Shown: in pieces, positions 23,421 through 35,641 of the stretch
Position numbering within the stretch: position 1 is the first letter of the stretch
Layout: each line of letters opens with the position of its first letter
Assembly: GCF_900700375.1 (NCBI RefSeq)
Contig: NW_021630118.1
Coordinates: 1 to 64,000 of the forward strand
Length of the DNA stretch: 64,000 nucleotides
Direction: 5' to 3'
Origin: Denticeps clupeoides
Taxonomy: Eukaryota > Chordata > Actinopteri > Clupeiformes > Denticipitidae
The notes under the pieces: generated by a model
Told to the model about the DNA's origin: nothing
What the model saw: the letters and a program-made list of their open reading frames with translations, nothing else
The model's database searches: none
Translations under genes and position numbers: made by a program

Positions 23421-23960
23421 ACAAACTAGGAAGTTTTCCATGTTGTGGAATACCAAGGGCATTTAGACCCAAAAGTGGTTATTTCTTTTGGTTGAATAGA
23501 GATCAGATTGAGATGGGCTGTGGAAGTGAGTGGTACTGTAACTACATGATGTTTAGAAAAATTAACTAATTCTTCTGAGCAATTGTCACAGTTTTTCCCA
23601 CAGACAGCATGGCACTGGTGAGGAATCAATCTAGTGCTGGATGCCTGAAAGAATCCATGGTCAGGGCAACAGCAGCAATGCATGGCCAAATGAAAAAAGT
23701 GTGTGTGTGACATGACAGAGCATGAACTTTACAGAATGCATGCATTGTGCATTTTAAACAAACAAAAACAAATTCGTAACTTTCACTGCTGGTTTAATCA
23801 TAAAGGCAGAGGTGAGATTTGTAAAATGAAAGAGGATGAATGTTGTTGACTGCTAGGTGTTCACCATCACTTGTGTCCTGGGTGTATTGTGTTTTCATGG
23901 CTGCTTGATGAACACCTAAAACTAAGCACTACAATTAGTTCCTTGTAGTTTTCATCATAA

Positions 23961-24042
23961 TGGCAGCGGTGGGATTTGAACCCACGCCTCCAAAGAGACT
24001 GGAGCTTAAATCCAGCGCCTTAGACCGCTCGGCCACACTACC
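23961..24042 (-). tRNA. tRNA-Leu(UAA)
   Basis: This is an 82-nt consensus copy, followed on the plus strand by the cactcattagg spacer otherwise seen beside UAG copies. Confidence 0.92.
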
Positions 24043-24161
24043 ACTCATTAGGTTATTTTAGATCCTGATGTGTTATAGAACAATTGAGATGAAAACATGA
24101 CCTTAGCCAAAATTTGGCTTAAAAAGTTGCACAACACAAAAGCAGGATGAAAAAAGAGGAC

Positions 24162-24233
24162 TGCGTTGGCTGGGAGTCCAAACCGGGTCAACTAACCTGA
24201 AGGCAGCTATGCTCACCACTATACAACAAAGGC
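24162..24233 (-). pseudogene. tRNA-Gly-like pseudogene with UCA anticodon, type B
   Basis: It is type B with one T-stem substitution. Confidence 0.76.
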
Positions 24234-24773
24234 ACAAACTAGGAAGTTTTCCATGTTGTGGAATACCAAGGGCATTTAGACCCAAAAGTGGTTATTTCTT
24301 TTGGTTGAATAGAGATCAGATTGAGATGGGCTGTGGAAGTGAGTGGTACTGTAACTACATGATGTTTAGAAAAATTAACTAATTCTTCTGAGCAATTGTC
24401 ACAGTTTTTCCCACAGACAGCATGGCACTGGTGAGGAATCAGTCTAGTGCTGGATGCCTGAAAGAATCCATGGTCAGGGCAACAGCAGCAATGCATGGCC
24501 AAATGAAAAAAGTGTGTGTGTGACATGACAGAGCATGAACTTTACAGAATGCATGCATTGTGCATTTTAAACAAACAAAAACAAATTCGTAACTTTCACT
24601 GCTGGTTTAATCATAAAGGCAGAGGTGAGATTTGTAAAATGAAAGAGGATGAATGTTGTTGACTGCTAGATGTTCACCATCACTTGTGTCCTGGGTGTAT
24701 TGTGTTTTCATGGCTGCTTGATGAACACCTAAAACTAAGCACTACAATTAGTTCCTTGTAGTTTTCATCATAA

Positions 24774-24855
24774 TGGCAGCGGTGGGATTTGAACCCACGC
24801 CTCCAAAGAGACTGGAGCTTAAATCCAGCGCCTTAGACCGCTCGGCCACACTACC
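24774..24855 (-). tRNA. tRNA-Leu(UAA)
   Basis: This is an 82-nt consensus copy. Confidence 0.92.
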
Positions 24856-24971
24856 ATTCGTTAGCTTATTTTAGATCCTGATGTGTTATAGAACAATTGA
24901 GATGAAAACATGACCTTAGCCAAAATGTGGCTTAAAATTTCACAACACAAAAGCAGGACAAAAAAAAGGAC

Positions 24972-25043
24972 TGCGTTGGCTGGGAGTCGAACCCGGGTAA
25001 ACTAATTGGAAGGCAGTTATGTTCACCACTATACAACCAAGGC
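24972..25043 (-). pseudogene. tRNA-Gly(UCC)-like pseudogene, type A
   Basis: This type A copy is the partner of the Leu at 24774. Confidence 0.75.
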
Positions 25044-25417
25044 ACAAACTAAGAAGTTTTCCATGTTGTGGAATACCAAGGGCATTTAGACCCAAAAGTG
25101 GTTATTGCTTTTGGTTGAATACAGATCAGATTGAGATGGGCTGTGGAAGTGATTGGTGATGTAACTACATAATGTTTAGAAGCATTAACTAATTCTTCTG
25201 AGCAATTGTCACAGTTTTACCCACAGACAGCATGGCACTGGTGAGGAATCGATCTAGTGCTGGATGCCTGAAAGAATCCATGCATCCAGCAGCAATGCAT
25301 GGCCAGATACAAAAGTGTGTGCGACATGACAGGGTATGAACTTTACCGAATGCATGCATTGTTCATTTTAAACAAACAAAAACTAATTCATGACCTTTAC
25401 TGCATTTTTAATCACAT

Positions 25418-25500
25418 AGGCAGTTGTGGGATTTGAACCCACATTTGTACAACAGACTGGACATTTACACTAGTAGCACAGACCTTTCAGACAAGCTACC
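25418..25500 (-). pseudogene. tRNA-Leu-like pseudogene, type P
   Basis: It is 83 nt with an intact B box and is paired with Gly(CCC) at 25645. Confidence 0.8.
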
Positions 25501-25644
25501 TTCTGTGAGATTTATTAAATGCAACATCTTTACCATGACTATTTTGGGGAAACTAGTAATGCTTCACAGAACATACAGTGACAGGGGACAACCAAAAGCA
25601 TCGTACAAAGATCAATAGTTTGCGTGTTGTTGTAAAAGGTCCAT

Positions 25645-25716
25645 TGCATTGGCCGGGAATCGAACCCGGGTCAACTGCTTGGGAAGCAGCTATGCTCACC
25701 ACTATACCACCAATGC
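25645..25716 (-). tRNA. tRNA-Gly(CCC)
   Basis: This is a 72-nt consensus copy. Confidence 0.92.
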
Positions 25717-25992
25717 ACACAGCTTGCAGGATGTCGTAGTTTTTCTTAAAGGGAGCATGGCACTGATAAGGGGTCAAACTAATGTTTGATGTGTAGTTAG
25801 AAGCTATACTCAGGATTTTGAGAACAATTTATGGCCAGGTGAAAGAGTGCGTGGGTAAAAGGACAGGATGAATGTTATTGACTGCCAGATGTTCACCATC
25901 AGGTGTGTCGTGGGTGTATTGTGTTTTAATGGCTGCTTGATGAACACCTAAAACTAAGCACTACAATTAGTTCCCTGTACTTTAAAACATAA

Positions 25993-26064
25993 TGGCAGCG
26001 GTGGGATTTGAACCGACGCCTCCGAAGAGACTGGAGCCTAAATCCAGCGCCTTAGCCCACTCGG
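25993..26064 (-). pseudogene. 5'-truncated tRNA-Leu(UAG) pseudogene
   Basis: It has the shared 5' deletion and T-arm change. Confidence 0.85.
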
Positions 26065-26147
26065 CTCATTTTAGATCCTGATGTGTTAAAGAACACTTGA
26101 GATGAAGACATGACCTTATCCAAAATTTGGCTTAAAAAAAGAGGACT

Positions 26148-26207
26148 GCATTGGCTGGGAGTCGAACCTGGGTATCTTGCTTGGAAGGCAGCTATGCTCA
26201 ACACTAT
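26148..26207 (-). pseudogene. tRNA-Gly(UCC) pseudogene split by LINE
   Basis: The remaining ten bases lie at 28099-28108. Confidence 0.88.
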
Positions 26208-28098
26208 TCAGAATCAGAAACAGAATCGTATTTATTGGCCAAGTAAGTGCAAGCACATACAAGGAAATTGATTCCGGTAGATGGTGTCTCTCAATACAAT
26301 GTAGGAAAAAAAGATAAAAAACAACAACAACAACAAACAACAACAACAACAATGTGTAAGGGTGTTGTGTTATTGTCCAAGTTGTGGATTGTTTGTGATT
26401 TATAAATAACTATAACTATATCTACTATTTATGAATAAATAGGCAAAAAACAAACGAAATCTTATATACAAGTGAACATAAAGTGCAGTGTGTAATGATG
26501 GATGAGATTTACAGTATCAGCTGTTTAGGAGGGAGATGGCGAGGGGGAAGAAACTGTTCTTGTGTCGGCTGGTCCTGGTCTGCAGGCTTCTATAACGTCT
26601 GCCAGCGAGCAGCAGGTCAAAGAGCCTGTGACCAGGGTGTGAGGGGTCTGAGATGATTTTCCCTGCCCTTTTCCTGGATCTTGAGAGGTACAGGTCCTGG
26701 ATGGAGGGCAAGGGGGCACCGGTGATCCTTTCTGCTGACCGTACAGTCCGCTGCAGTCTGATCCTGTCCGGTTTAGTGGCTGCTCCATACCAGACAGTGA
26801 TGGAGGAGCACAGGACAGACTCAATGACCGCAGTGTAGAACTGGATCAGCAGCTCCTGTGGAAGACTGTACTTCCCCAGTTACCTCAGGAAGTACATCCT
26901 CTGCTGGGTCTTTTTGAGGATGGAGGAGATGTTGGTCTCCCACTTCAGGTCCTGGGAAATGGTGGTGCCTAGGAATGTGAAGGTCTCCACAATAGACACC
27001 AGCCTGTCTGATATAGTGAGGGGGAGCAATGTTGAGGGATGTCTCCTGAAGTCCACCGTCATCTCCACAGTCTTAAGCGTGTTCAGCACCAGGTTGTGTT
27101 GACTGCACCAGAGTACCAGACGCTCAACTTCCTGTCGGTATGCAGACTCATCACCATCCTGGATGAGCCCAATGACAGTGGTGTCGTCTGCAAACTTCAG
27201 GAGTTTCACAGTTGAGTTCCTGGAGGGCAGTCGTTGGTGTACAGGGAGAAGAGAAGTGGGGAGAGGACACATCCGTGAGGGGCACCAGTACTGAGGGACC
27301 GTGTTCCAGAAGTGATCTCCCTCAGCCTCACTTGCTGCTTCCTGTCTGTCAGGAAGCTGGTGATCCACTTGCAGGTACCAGGTGACACGCTGAGCTGGGA
27401 GAGTTTGGAGGTGAGGAGTTCAGGCACAATGGTGTTGAATGCCGAGCTGAAGTCCACAAACAGAATCCTGGCATAGGTTCCCGGGCGGTCGAGATGTTGC
27501 AGGATGTAATGCAGCCCCATATTCACTACATCATCCACCGACCTGTTTGCCCGGTAGGCAAACTGCAGGGGGTCCAGTTGGTGTTCTGTGATGTCCTTTA
27601 GATGGGCTAAAACCAGGCGTTCAAAGGATTTCATGACCACAGACGTCAAGACGACAGGTCTGTAGTCATTTGGAACAGTGATGGTGGGTTTCTTGGGGAC
27701 CGGAATAATGGTGGAGCGTTTGAAGCAGGTGGGAACTTCACACAGCTCCAGGGATCTGTTGAAGATGTGGGGGAAGATGGGAGCCAGCTGTTCAGCACAG
27801 GCTTTGAGACAAGAGGGGGAGACACTGTCTGGACCTGCGGCTTTCCTGGTCTTCTGTTTCTGGAACAGCCAACGCACATCTTCAACGTGTATTCTGAGTT
27901 TCAGGGGGGGTGGGGGGGTTGTGATTGGAGTCGTTGACTCTGGGCAGGGGAGGGTGAGGGAGGAGGGTGGGGGGGGAGAGAGGTGTGACAGGGTTCATTG
28001 TCTCTGGGAAGGGGTGGGTGACAGAGGAGGATGGGGGGGGGTGAGGAGTGATGGTGGTCTGTGTTTCTGGAGTGGGGTGGTTGAGGGGTGTGAATCTT
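26208..28098 (-). mobile_element. 5'-truncated CR1/L2-superfamily LINE, copy 5
   Basis: This is the long class. The RT fingers/palm half is open over 27206-27877 (223 residues from its first Met, including DYRPVVL and [10 protein letters not shown]). The FADD half is in another frame at 26880-27368. Confidence 0.9.
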
Positions 28099-28645
28099 CA
28101 ACCAAGGCACAAACTAGGAAGTTTTCCATGTTGTGGAATACCAAAGTGCATTTAGACCAAAAAGTTGTATTTGCTTTTGGTTGAATACAGATCAGATTGA
28201 GATGGGCTGTGGAAGTGAGTGGTGGTGTAACTACATGATGTTAAGAAGCATTATTTAATTCCTCTGGGCAATTGTCACAGATTTTCCCACAGAGAGCATG
28301 GCCCGGGTGAGCAATCAATCTAATGCTGGATTCCTGAAAGAATCCATGGTCAGGGCAACAGCAGCAATGCATGGCCAGATAAAAAAGTGTGTGTGACATG
28401 ACAGAGCATGAACTTTACAGAATGCATGCATTGTGCATTTTAAACAAAAAAAAAAAGTCCTTAACTTTCACTGCTGGTTTAATCATATAGGCAGAGGTGA
28501 GATTTGTAAAAAGACAGAGGATGAATATTATTGACTGCTAGATGTTCACCATTAGGTGTGTCATAGGTGTATTTTGTTTGCATGGCTGCTTGATGAACAC
28601 CTAAAACTAAACACTACAATTAGTTCCCTGTACTTTAAAACATAA

Positions 28646-28727
28646 TGGCAGCGGTGGGATTTGAACCCACGCCTCCGAAGAGACTGGAGCCTTAATCCAG
28701 CGCCTTAGACCGCTCGGCCACACTACC
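28646..28727 (-). tRNA. tRNA-Leu(AAG)
   Basis: This is an 82-nt consensus copy with a near T4. Confidence 0.92.
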
Positions 28728-28845
28728 ATTCGTTAGCTCATTTCCGATTCTGATTTGTTATTGAACACTTGAGATGAAGACATGACCTTAGCCAAAATTT
28801 GGCTTAAAAAGTTGCACAACACAAAAGCAGGACAAAAAAAAGGAC

Positions 28846-28917
28846 TGCGTTGGTTGGGAGTCCAACCTGGGTCAACTAACTGGAAGGCAGCTATGCTCAC
28901 CACTATACAACCAAGGC
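28846..28917 (-). pseudogene. tRNA-Gly(UCC)-like pseudogene, type C
   Basis: It is type C, with the acceptor 3' strand of types A/B (CCAACGC). Confidence 0.75.
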
Positions 28918-29296
28918 ACAAACTAGGAAGTTTTCCATGTTGTGGAATACCAAGGGCATTTAGACCCAAAAGTGGTTATTGCTTTTGGTTGAATACAGAT
29001 CAGATTGAGATGGGCTGTGGAAGTGAGTGGTGATGTAACTACATGATGATTAGAAGCATTAACTAATTCGTCCGAGCAATTGTCACAGTTTTACCCACAG
29101 AAACCATGGCACTGGTGAGGAATCGATCTAGTGCTGGATGCCTGAAAGAATCCATGGGCAGGGCAACAGCAGCAATGCATGGCCAGATACAAAAGTGTGT
29201 GTGACATGACAGGGCATGAACTTTACAGAATGCATGCATTGTTCATTTTAAACAAACAAAAACTAGTTCATGACCTTTACTGCATTTTAATCACAT

Positions 29297-29379
29297 AGGC
29301 AGTTGTGGGATTTGAACCCACATTTGTAAAACAGACTGGACATTTACACTAGTAGCACAGACCTTTCAGACAAGCTACC
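29297..29379 (-). pseudogene. tRNA-Leu-like pseudogene, type P
   Basis: It is 83 nt with an intact B box and is paired with Gly(CCC) at 29524. Confidence 0.8.
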
Positions 29380-29523
29380 TTCTGTGAGATATATTAAATG
29401 CAACATCTTTACCATGACTATTTTGAGGAAACTAGTAATGCTTCACAGAACATACAGTGACAGGAGACAACCAAAAGCATCGTACAAAGATCAATGGTTT
29501 GCGTGTTGTTGTAAAAGGTCCAT

Positions 29524-29595
29524 TGCATTGGCCGGGAATCGAACCCGGGTCAACTGCTTGGGAAGCAGCTATGCTCACCACTATACCACCAATGC
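29524..29595 (-). tRNA. tRNA-Gly(CCC)
   Basis: This is a 72-nt consensus copy. Confidence 0.92.
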
Positions 29596-29873
29596 ACACA
29601 GCTTGCAGGTTGTCGTAGATTTTCTTAAAGGGAGCATGGCACTGATAAGGAGTCAAACTAATGTTTGATGTGTAGTTAGAAGCTATACTCAGGATTTTGA
29701 GAACAATTTATGGCCAGGTGAAAGAGTGCGTGGGTAAAAGGACAGAGGATGAATGTTATTGACTGCTAGATGTTCACCATCAGGTGTGTCGTGGGTGTAT
29801 TGTGTTTGCATGGCTGCTTGATGAACACCTAAAACAAAACACTACAATTAGTTCCTTGTAGTTTTCATCATGA

Positions 29874-29955
29874 TGGCAGCGGTGGGATTTGAACCCACGC
29901 CTCCGAAGAGACTGGAGCCTAAATCCAGCGCCTTAGACCGCTCGGCCACACTACC
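29874..29955 (-). tRNA. tRNA-Leu(UAG)
   Basis: This is an 82-nt consensus copy with a distant T4. Confidence 0.92.
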
Positions 29956-30074
29956 ACTCATTAGGTTATTTTAGATCCTGATGTGTTATAGAACACTTGA
30001 GATGAAAACATGACCTTAGCCAAAATTTGGCTTAAAAAGTTGCACAACACAAAAGCAGGATGAAAAAAGAGGAC

Positions 30075-30146
30075 TGCGTTGGCTGGGAGTCCAACCCGGG
30101 TCAACTAACCTGAAGGCAGCTATGCTCACCACTATACAACAAAGGC
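30075..30146 (-). pseudogene. tRNA-Gly-like pseudogene with UCA anticodon, type B
   Basis: This type B copy is the partner of the Leu at 29874. Confidence 0.78.
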
Positions 30147-30686
30147 ACAAACTAGGAAGTTTTCCATGTTGTGGAATACCAAGGGCATTTAGACCCAAAA
30201 GTGGTTATTTCTTTTGGTTGAATAGAGATCAGATTGAGATGGGCTGTGGAAGTGAGTGGTACTGTAACTACATGATGTTTAGAAAAATTAACTAATTCTT
30301 CTGAGCAATTGTCACAGTTTTTCCCACAGACAGCATGGCACTGGTGAGGAATCAATCTAGTGCTGGATGCCTGAAAGAATCCATGGTCAGGGCAACAGCA
30401 GCAATGCATGGCCAAATGAAAAAAGTGTGTGTGTGACATGACAGAGCATGAACTTTACAGAATGCATGCATTGTGCATTTTAAACAAACAAAAACAAATT
30501 CGTAACTTTCACTGCTGGTTTAATCATAAAGGCAGAGGTGAGATTTGTAAAATGAAAGAGGATGAATGTTGTTGACTGCTAGGTGTTCACCATCACTTGT
30601 GTCCTGGGTGTATTGTGTTTGCATGGCTGCTTGATGAACACCTAAAACTAAGCACTACAATTAGTTCCTTGTAGTTTTCATCATAA

Positions 30687-30768
30687 TGGCAGCGGTGGGA
30701 TTTGAACCCACGACTCCAAAGAGACTGGAGCTTAAATCCAGCGCCTTAGACCGCTCGGCCACACTACC
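30687..30768 (-). tRNA. tRNA-Leu(UAA)
   Basis: It is 82 nt, with one G-to-T change (RNA strand) at the variable arm/T stem border, shared with 40122 and 47704. Confidence 0.88.
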
Positions 30769-30887
30769 ATTCGTTAGCTTATTTTAGATCCTGATGTGTT
30801 ATAGAACAATTGAGATGAAAACATGACCTTAGCCAAAATTTGGCTTAAAAAGTTGCACAACACAAAAGCAGGATGAAAAAAGAGGAC

Positions 30888-30959
30888 TGCGTTGGCTGGG
30901 AGTCCAACCCGGGTCAACTAACCTGAAGGCAGCTATGCTCACCACTATACAACAAAGGC
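30888..30959 (-). pseudogene. tRNA-Gly-like pseudogene with UCA anticodon, type B
   Basis: This type B copy is the partner of the Leu at 30687. Confidence 0.78.
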
Positions 30960-31499
30960 ACAAACTAGGAAGTTTTCCATGTTGTGGAATACCAAGGGCA
31001 TTTAGACCCAAAAGTGGTTATTTCTTTTGGTTGAATAGAGATCAGATTGAGATGGGCTGTGGAAGTGAGTGGTACTGTAACTACATGATGTTTAGAAAAA
31101 TTAACTAATTCTTCTGAGCAATTGTCACAGTTTTTCCCACAGACAGCATGGCACTGGTGAGGAATCAGTCTAGTGCTGGATGCCTGAAAGAATCCATGGT
31201 CAGGGCAACAGCAGCAATGCATGGCCAAATGAAAAAAGTGTGTGTGTGACATGACAGAGCATGAACTTTACAGAATGCATGCATTGTGCATTTTAAACAA
31301 ACAAAAACAAATTCGTAACTTTCACTGCTGGTTTAATCATAAAGGCAGAGGTGAGATTTGTAAAATGAAAGAGGATGAATGTTGTTGACCGCTAGATGTT
31401 CACCATCACTTGTGTCCTGGGTGTATTGTGTTTTCATGGCTGCTTGATGAACACCTAAAACTAAGCACTACAATTAGTTCCTTGTAGTTTTCATCATAA

Positions 31500-31581
31500 T
31501 GGCAGCGGTGGGATTTGAACCCACGCCTCCAAAGAGACTGGAGCTTAAATCCAGCGCCTTAGACCGCTCGGCCACACTACC
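31500..31581 (-). tRNA. tRNA-Leu(UAA)
   Basis: This is an 82-nt consensus copy. Confidence 0.92.
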
Positions 31582-31697
31582 ATTCGTTAGCTTATTTTAG
31601 ATCCTGATGTGTTATAGAACAACTGAGATGAAAACATGACCTTAGCCAAAATGTGGCTTAAAATTTCACAACACAAAAGCAGGACAAAAAAAAGGAC

Positions 31698-31769
31698 TGC
31701 GTTGGCTGGGAGTCGAACCCGGGTAAACTAATTGGAAGGCAGATATGTTCACCACTATACAACCAAGGC
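31698..31769 (-). pseudogene. tRNA-Gly(UCC)-like pseudogene, type A
   Basis: It is type A, with a private change in the anticodon stem (cagatat for cagttat). Confidence 0.75.
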
Positions 31770-32143
31770 ACAAACTAAGAAGTTTTCCATGTTGTGGAAT
31801 ACCAAGGGCATTTAGACCCAAAAGTGGTTATTGCTTTTGGTTGAATACAGATCAGATTGAGATGGGCTGTGGAAGTGAGTGATGATGTAACTACATAATG
31901 TTTAGAAGCATTAACTAATTCTTCTGAGCAATTGTCACAGTTTTACCCACAGACAGCATGGCACTTGTGAGGAATCGATCTAGTGCTGGATGCCTGAAAG
32001 AATCCATGCATCCAGCAGCAATGCATGGCCAGATACAAAAGTGTGTGTGACATGACAGGGCATGAACTTTACAGAATGCATGCATTGTTCATTTTAAACA
32101 AACAAAAACTAATTCATGACCTTTACTGCATTTTTAATCACAT

Positions 32144-32226
32144 AGGCAGTTGTGGGATTTGAACCCACATTTGTACAACAGACTGGACATTTACACTAGT
32201 AGCACAGACCTTTCAGACAAGCTACC
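32144..32226 (-). pseudogene. tRNA-Leu-like pseudogene, type P
   Basis: It is 83 nt with an intact B box and is paired with Gly(CCC) at 32371. Confidence 0.8.
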
Positions 32227-32370
32227 TTCTGTGAGATTTATTAAATGCAACATCTTTACCATGACTATATTGGGGAAACTAGTAATGCTTCACAAAACAT
32301 ACAGTGACAGGAGACAACCAAAAGCATCGTACAAAGATCAATGATTTGCGTGTTGTTGTAAAAGGTCCAT

Positions 32371-32442
32371 TGCATTGGCCGGGAATCGAACCCGGGTCAA
32401 CTGCTTGGGAAGCAGCTATGCTCACCACTATACCACCAATGC
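32371..32442 (-). tRNA. tRNA-Gly(CCC)
   Basis: This is a 72-nt consensus copy. Confidence 0.92.
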
Positions 32443-32718
32443 ACACAGCTTGCAGGATGTCGTAGTTTTTCTTAAAGGGAGCATGGCACTGATAAGGAGT
32501 CAAACTAATGTTTGATGTGTAGTTAGAAGCTATACTCAGGATTTTGAGAACAATTTATGGCCAGGTGAAAGAGTGCGTGGGTGAAAGGACAGGATGAATG
32601 TTATTGACTGCTAGATGTTCACCATCAGGTGTGTCGTGGGTGTATTGTGTTTTAATGGCTGCTTGATGAACACCTAAAACTAAGCACTACAATTAGTTCC
32701 CTGTACTTTAAAACATAA

Positions 32719-32790
32719 TGGCAGCGGTGGGATTTGAACCCACGCCTCCGAAGAGACTGGAGCCTAAATCCAGCGCCTTAGCCCACTCGG
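32719..32790 (-). pseudogene. 5'-truncated tRNA-Leu(UAG) pseudogene
   Basis: It is the only truncated copy with the intact T arm (acccacg). Either the T-arm change came after the 5' deletion or conversion restored it. Confidence 0.85.
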
Positions 32791-32872
32791 CTCATTTTAG
32801 ATCCTGATGTGTTAAAGAACACTTGAGATGAAGACATGACCTTATCCAAAATTTGGCTTAAAAAAAGAGGAC

Positions 32873-32933
32873 TGCGTTGGCTGGGAGTCGAACCTGGGTA
32901 TCTTGCTTGGAAGGCAGCTATGCTCAACACTAT
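32873..32933 (-). pseudogene. tRNA-Gly(UCC) pseudogene split by LINE
   Basis: The remaining ten bases lie at 34823-34832. Confidence 0.88.
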
Positions 32934-34822
32934 TCAGAATCAGAAACAGAATCGTATTTATTGGCCAAGTAAGTGCAAGCACATACAAGGAAATTGATTC
33001 CGGTAGATGGTGTCTCTCAAGTACAATGTAGGAAAAAAAGATAAAAAACAACAACAACAAACAACAACAACAACAATGTGTAAGGGTGTTGTGTTATTGT
33101 CCAAATTGTGGATTGTTTGTGATTTATAAATAACTATAACTATATCTACTATTTATGAATAAATAGGCAAAAAACAAACGAAATCTTATATACAAGTGAA
33201 CATAAAGTGCAGTGTGTAATGATGGATGAGATTTACAGTATCAGCCGTTTAGGAGGGAGATGGCGAGGGGGAAGAAACTGTTCTTGTGTCGGCTGGTCCT
33301 GGTCTGCAGGCTTCTATAACGTCTGCCAGCGAGCAGCAGGTCAAAGAGCCTGTGACCAGGGTGTGAGGGGTCTGAGATGATTTTCCCTGCCATTTTCCTG
33401 GATCTTGAGAGGTACAGGTCCTGGATGGAGGGCAAGGGGGCACCGGTGATCCTTTCTGCTGACCGTACAGTCCGCTGCAGTCTGATCCTGTCCGGTTTAG
33501 TGGCTGCTCCATACCAGACAGTGATGGAGGAGCACAGGACAGACTCAATGACCGCAGTGTAGAACTGGATCAGCAGCTCCTGTGGAAGACTGTACTTCCC
33601 CAGTTGCCTCAGGAAGTACATCCTCTGCTGGGTCTTTTTGAGGATGGAGGAGATGTTGGTCTCCCACTTCAGGTCCTGGGAAATGGTGGTGCCTAGGAAT
33701 GTGAAGGTCTCCACAATAGACACCAGCCTGTCTGATATAGTGAGGGGGAGCAATGTTGAGGGATGTCTCCTGAAGTCCACCGTCATCTCCACAGTCTTAA
33801 GCGTGTTCAGCACCAGGTTGTGTTGACTGCACCAGAGTACCAGACGCTCAACTTCCTGTCGGTATGCAGACTCATCACCATCCTGGATGAACCCAATGAC
33901 AGTGGTGTCGTCTACAAACTTCAGGAGTTTCACAGTTGAGTTCCTGGAGGGCAGTCGTTGGTGTACAGGGAGAAGAGAAGTGGGGAGAGGACACATCCGT
34001 GAGGGGCACCAGTACTGAGGGACCGTGTTCCAGAAGTGATCTCCCTCAGCCTCACTTGCTGCTTCCTGTCTGTCAGGAAGCTGGTGATCCACTTGCAGGT
34101 ACCAGGTGACACGCTGAGCTGGGAGAGTTTGGAGGTGAGGAGTTCAGGCACAATGGTGTTGAATGCCGAGCTGAAGTCCACAAACAGAATCCTGGCATAG
34201 GTTCCCGGGCGGTCGAGATGTTGCAGGATGTAATGCAGCCCCATATTCACTACATCATCCACCGACCTGTTTGCCCGGTAGGCAAACTGCAGGGGGTCCA
34301 GTTGGTGTTCTGTGATGTCCTTTAGATGGGCTAAAACCAGGCGTTCAAAGGGTTTCATGACCACAGACGTCAAGACGACAGGTCTGTAGTCATTTGGAAC
34401 AGTGATGGTGGGTTTCTTGGGGACCGGAATAATGGTGGAGCGTTTGAAGCAGGTGGGAACTTCACACAGCTCCAGGGATCTGTTGAAGATGTGGGGGAAG
34501 ATGGGAGCCAGCTGTTCAGCACAGGCTTTGAGACAAGAGGGGGAGACACTGTCTGGACCTGCGGCTTTCCTGGTCTTCTGTTTCTGGAACAGCCAACGCA
34601 CATCTTCAACGTGTATTCTGAGTTTCAGGGGGGGTGGGGGGGTTGTGATTGGAGTCGTTGACTCTGGGCAGGGGAGGGTGAGGGAGGAGGGTGGGGGGGA
34701 GAGAGGTGTGACAGGGTTCATTGTCTCTGGGAAGGGGTGGGTGACAGAGGAGGATGGGGGGGGGGTGAGGAGTGATGGTGGTCTGTGTTTCTGGAGTGGG
34801 GTGGTTGAGGGGTGTGAATCTT
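32934..34822 (-). mobile_element. 5'-truncated CR1/L2-superfamily LINE, copy 6
   Basis: This is the long class. About 300 bp of 3' UTR separates the end of the reading frame (33241) from the 3' terminus, which ends in TTCTG-type repeats. Confidence 0.92.
33241..34822 (-). pseudogene. LINE reverse transcriptase remnant (copy 6)
   Basis: This is non-LTR RT sequence without endonuclease. A Pro-rich linker leads into [15 protein letters not shown] and motif A ([10 protein letters not shown]). Motif B reads GAPHGCVLSP, with His where these RTs normally have Gln. The frame ends at 33930. The catalytic DD (FVDD here, FADD elsewhere), thumb and C-terminal region lie in another frame at 33241-34092. 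All readable copies share this break, so it probably predates amplification. Function is excluded by the missing 5' half and the frame break. Confidence 0.88.
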
Positions 34823-35369
34823 CAACCAAGGCACAAACTAGGAAGTTTTCCATGTTGTGGAATACCAAAGTGCATTTAGACCAAAAAGTTGTATTTGCTT
34901 TTGGTTGAATACAGATCAGATTGAGATGGGCTGTGGAAGTGAGTGGTGGTGTAACTACATGATGTTAAGAAGCATTATTTAATTCCTCTGGGCAATTGTC
35001 ACAGATTTTCCCACAGAGAGCATGGCCCGGGTGAGCAATCAATCTAATGCTGGATTCCTGAAAGAATCCATGGTCAGGGCAACAGCAGCAATGCATGGCC
35101 AGATAAAAAAGTGTGTGTGACATAACAGAGCATGAACTTTACAGAATGCATGCATTGTGCATTTTAAACAAAAAAAAAAAGTCCTTAACTTTCACTGCTG
35201 GTTTAATCATATAGGCAGAGGTGAGATTTGTAAAAAGACAGAGGATGAATATTATTGACTGCTAGATGTTCACCATTAGGTGTGTCATAGGTGTATTTTG
35301 TTTGCATGGCTGCTTGATGAACACCTAAAACTAAACACTACAATTAGTTCCCTGTACTTTAAAACATAA

Positions 35370-35451
35370 TGGCAGCGGTGGGATTTGAACCCACGCCTCC
35401 AAAGAGACTGGAGCCTTAATCCAGCGCCTTAGACCGCTCGGCCACACTACC
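35370..35451 (-). tRNA. tRNA-Leu(AAG)
   Basis: This 82-nt copy carries the UAA-type variable arm (ccaaagagac on the plus strand). Confidence 0.92.
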
Positions 35452-35569
35452 ATTCGTTAGCTCATTTCCGATTCTGATTTGTTATTGAACACTTGAGGTG
35501 AAGACATGACCTTAGCCAAAATTTGGCTTAAAAAGTTGCACAACACAAAAGCAGGACAAAAAAAAGGAC

Positions 35570-35641
35570 TGCGTTGGTTGGGAGTCCAACCTGGGTCAAC
35601 TAACTGGAAGGCAGCTATGCTCACCACTATACAACCAAGGC
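35570..35641 (-). pseudogene. tRNA-Gly(UCC)-like pseudogene, type C
   Basis: This type C copy is the partner of Leu(AAG) at 35370. Confidence 0.75.

Larger units (their letters stand above)
22571..29296. repeat. tRNA higher-order repeat block 2
   Basis: This 6726-bp block has the order ψLeu-Gly(CCC), UAG-B, UAA-B, UAA-A, ψLeu-Gly(CCC), truncated UAG-LINE, AAG-C. The same order recurs in block 3. Confidence 0.85.

Noticed and set aside
33377-33562. Plus-strand open frames inside the LINE copies
   Set aside because: They are antisense shadows of the reverse transcriptase frame.
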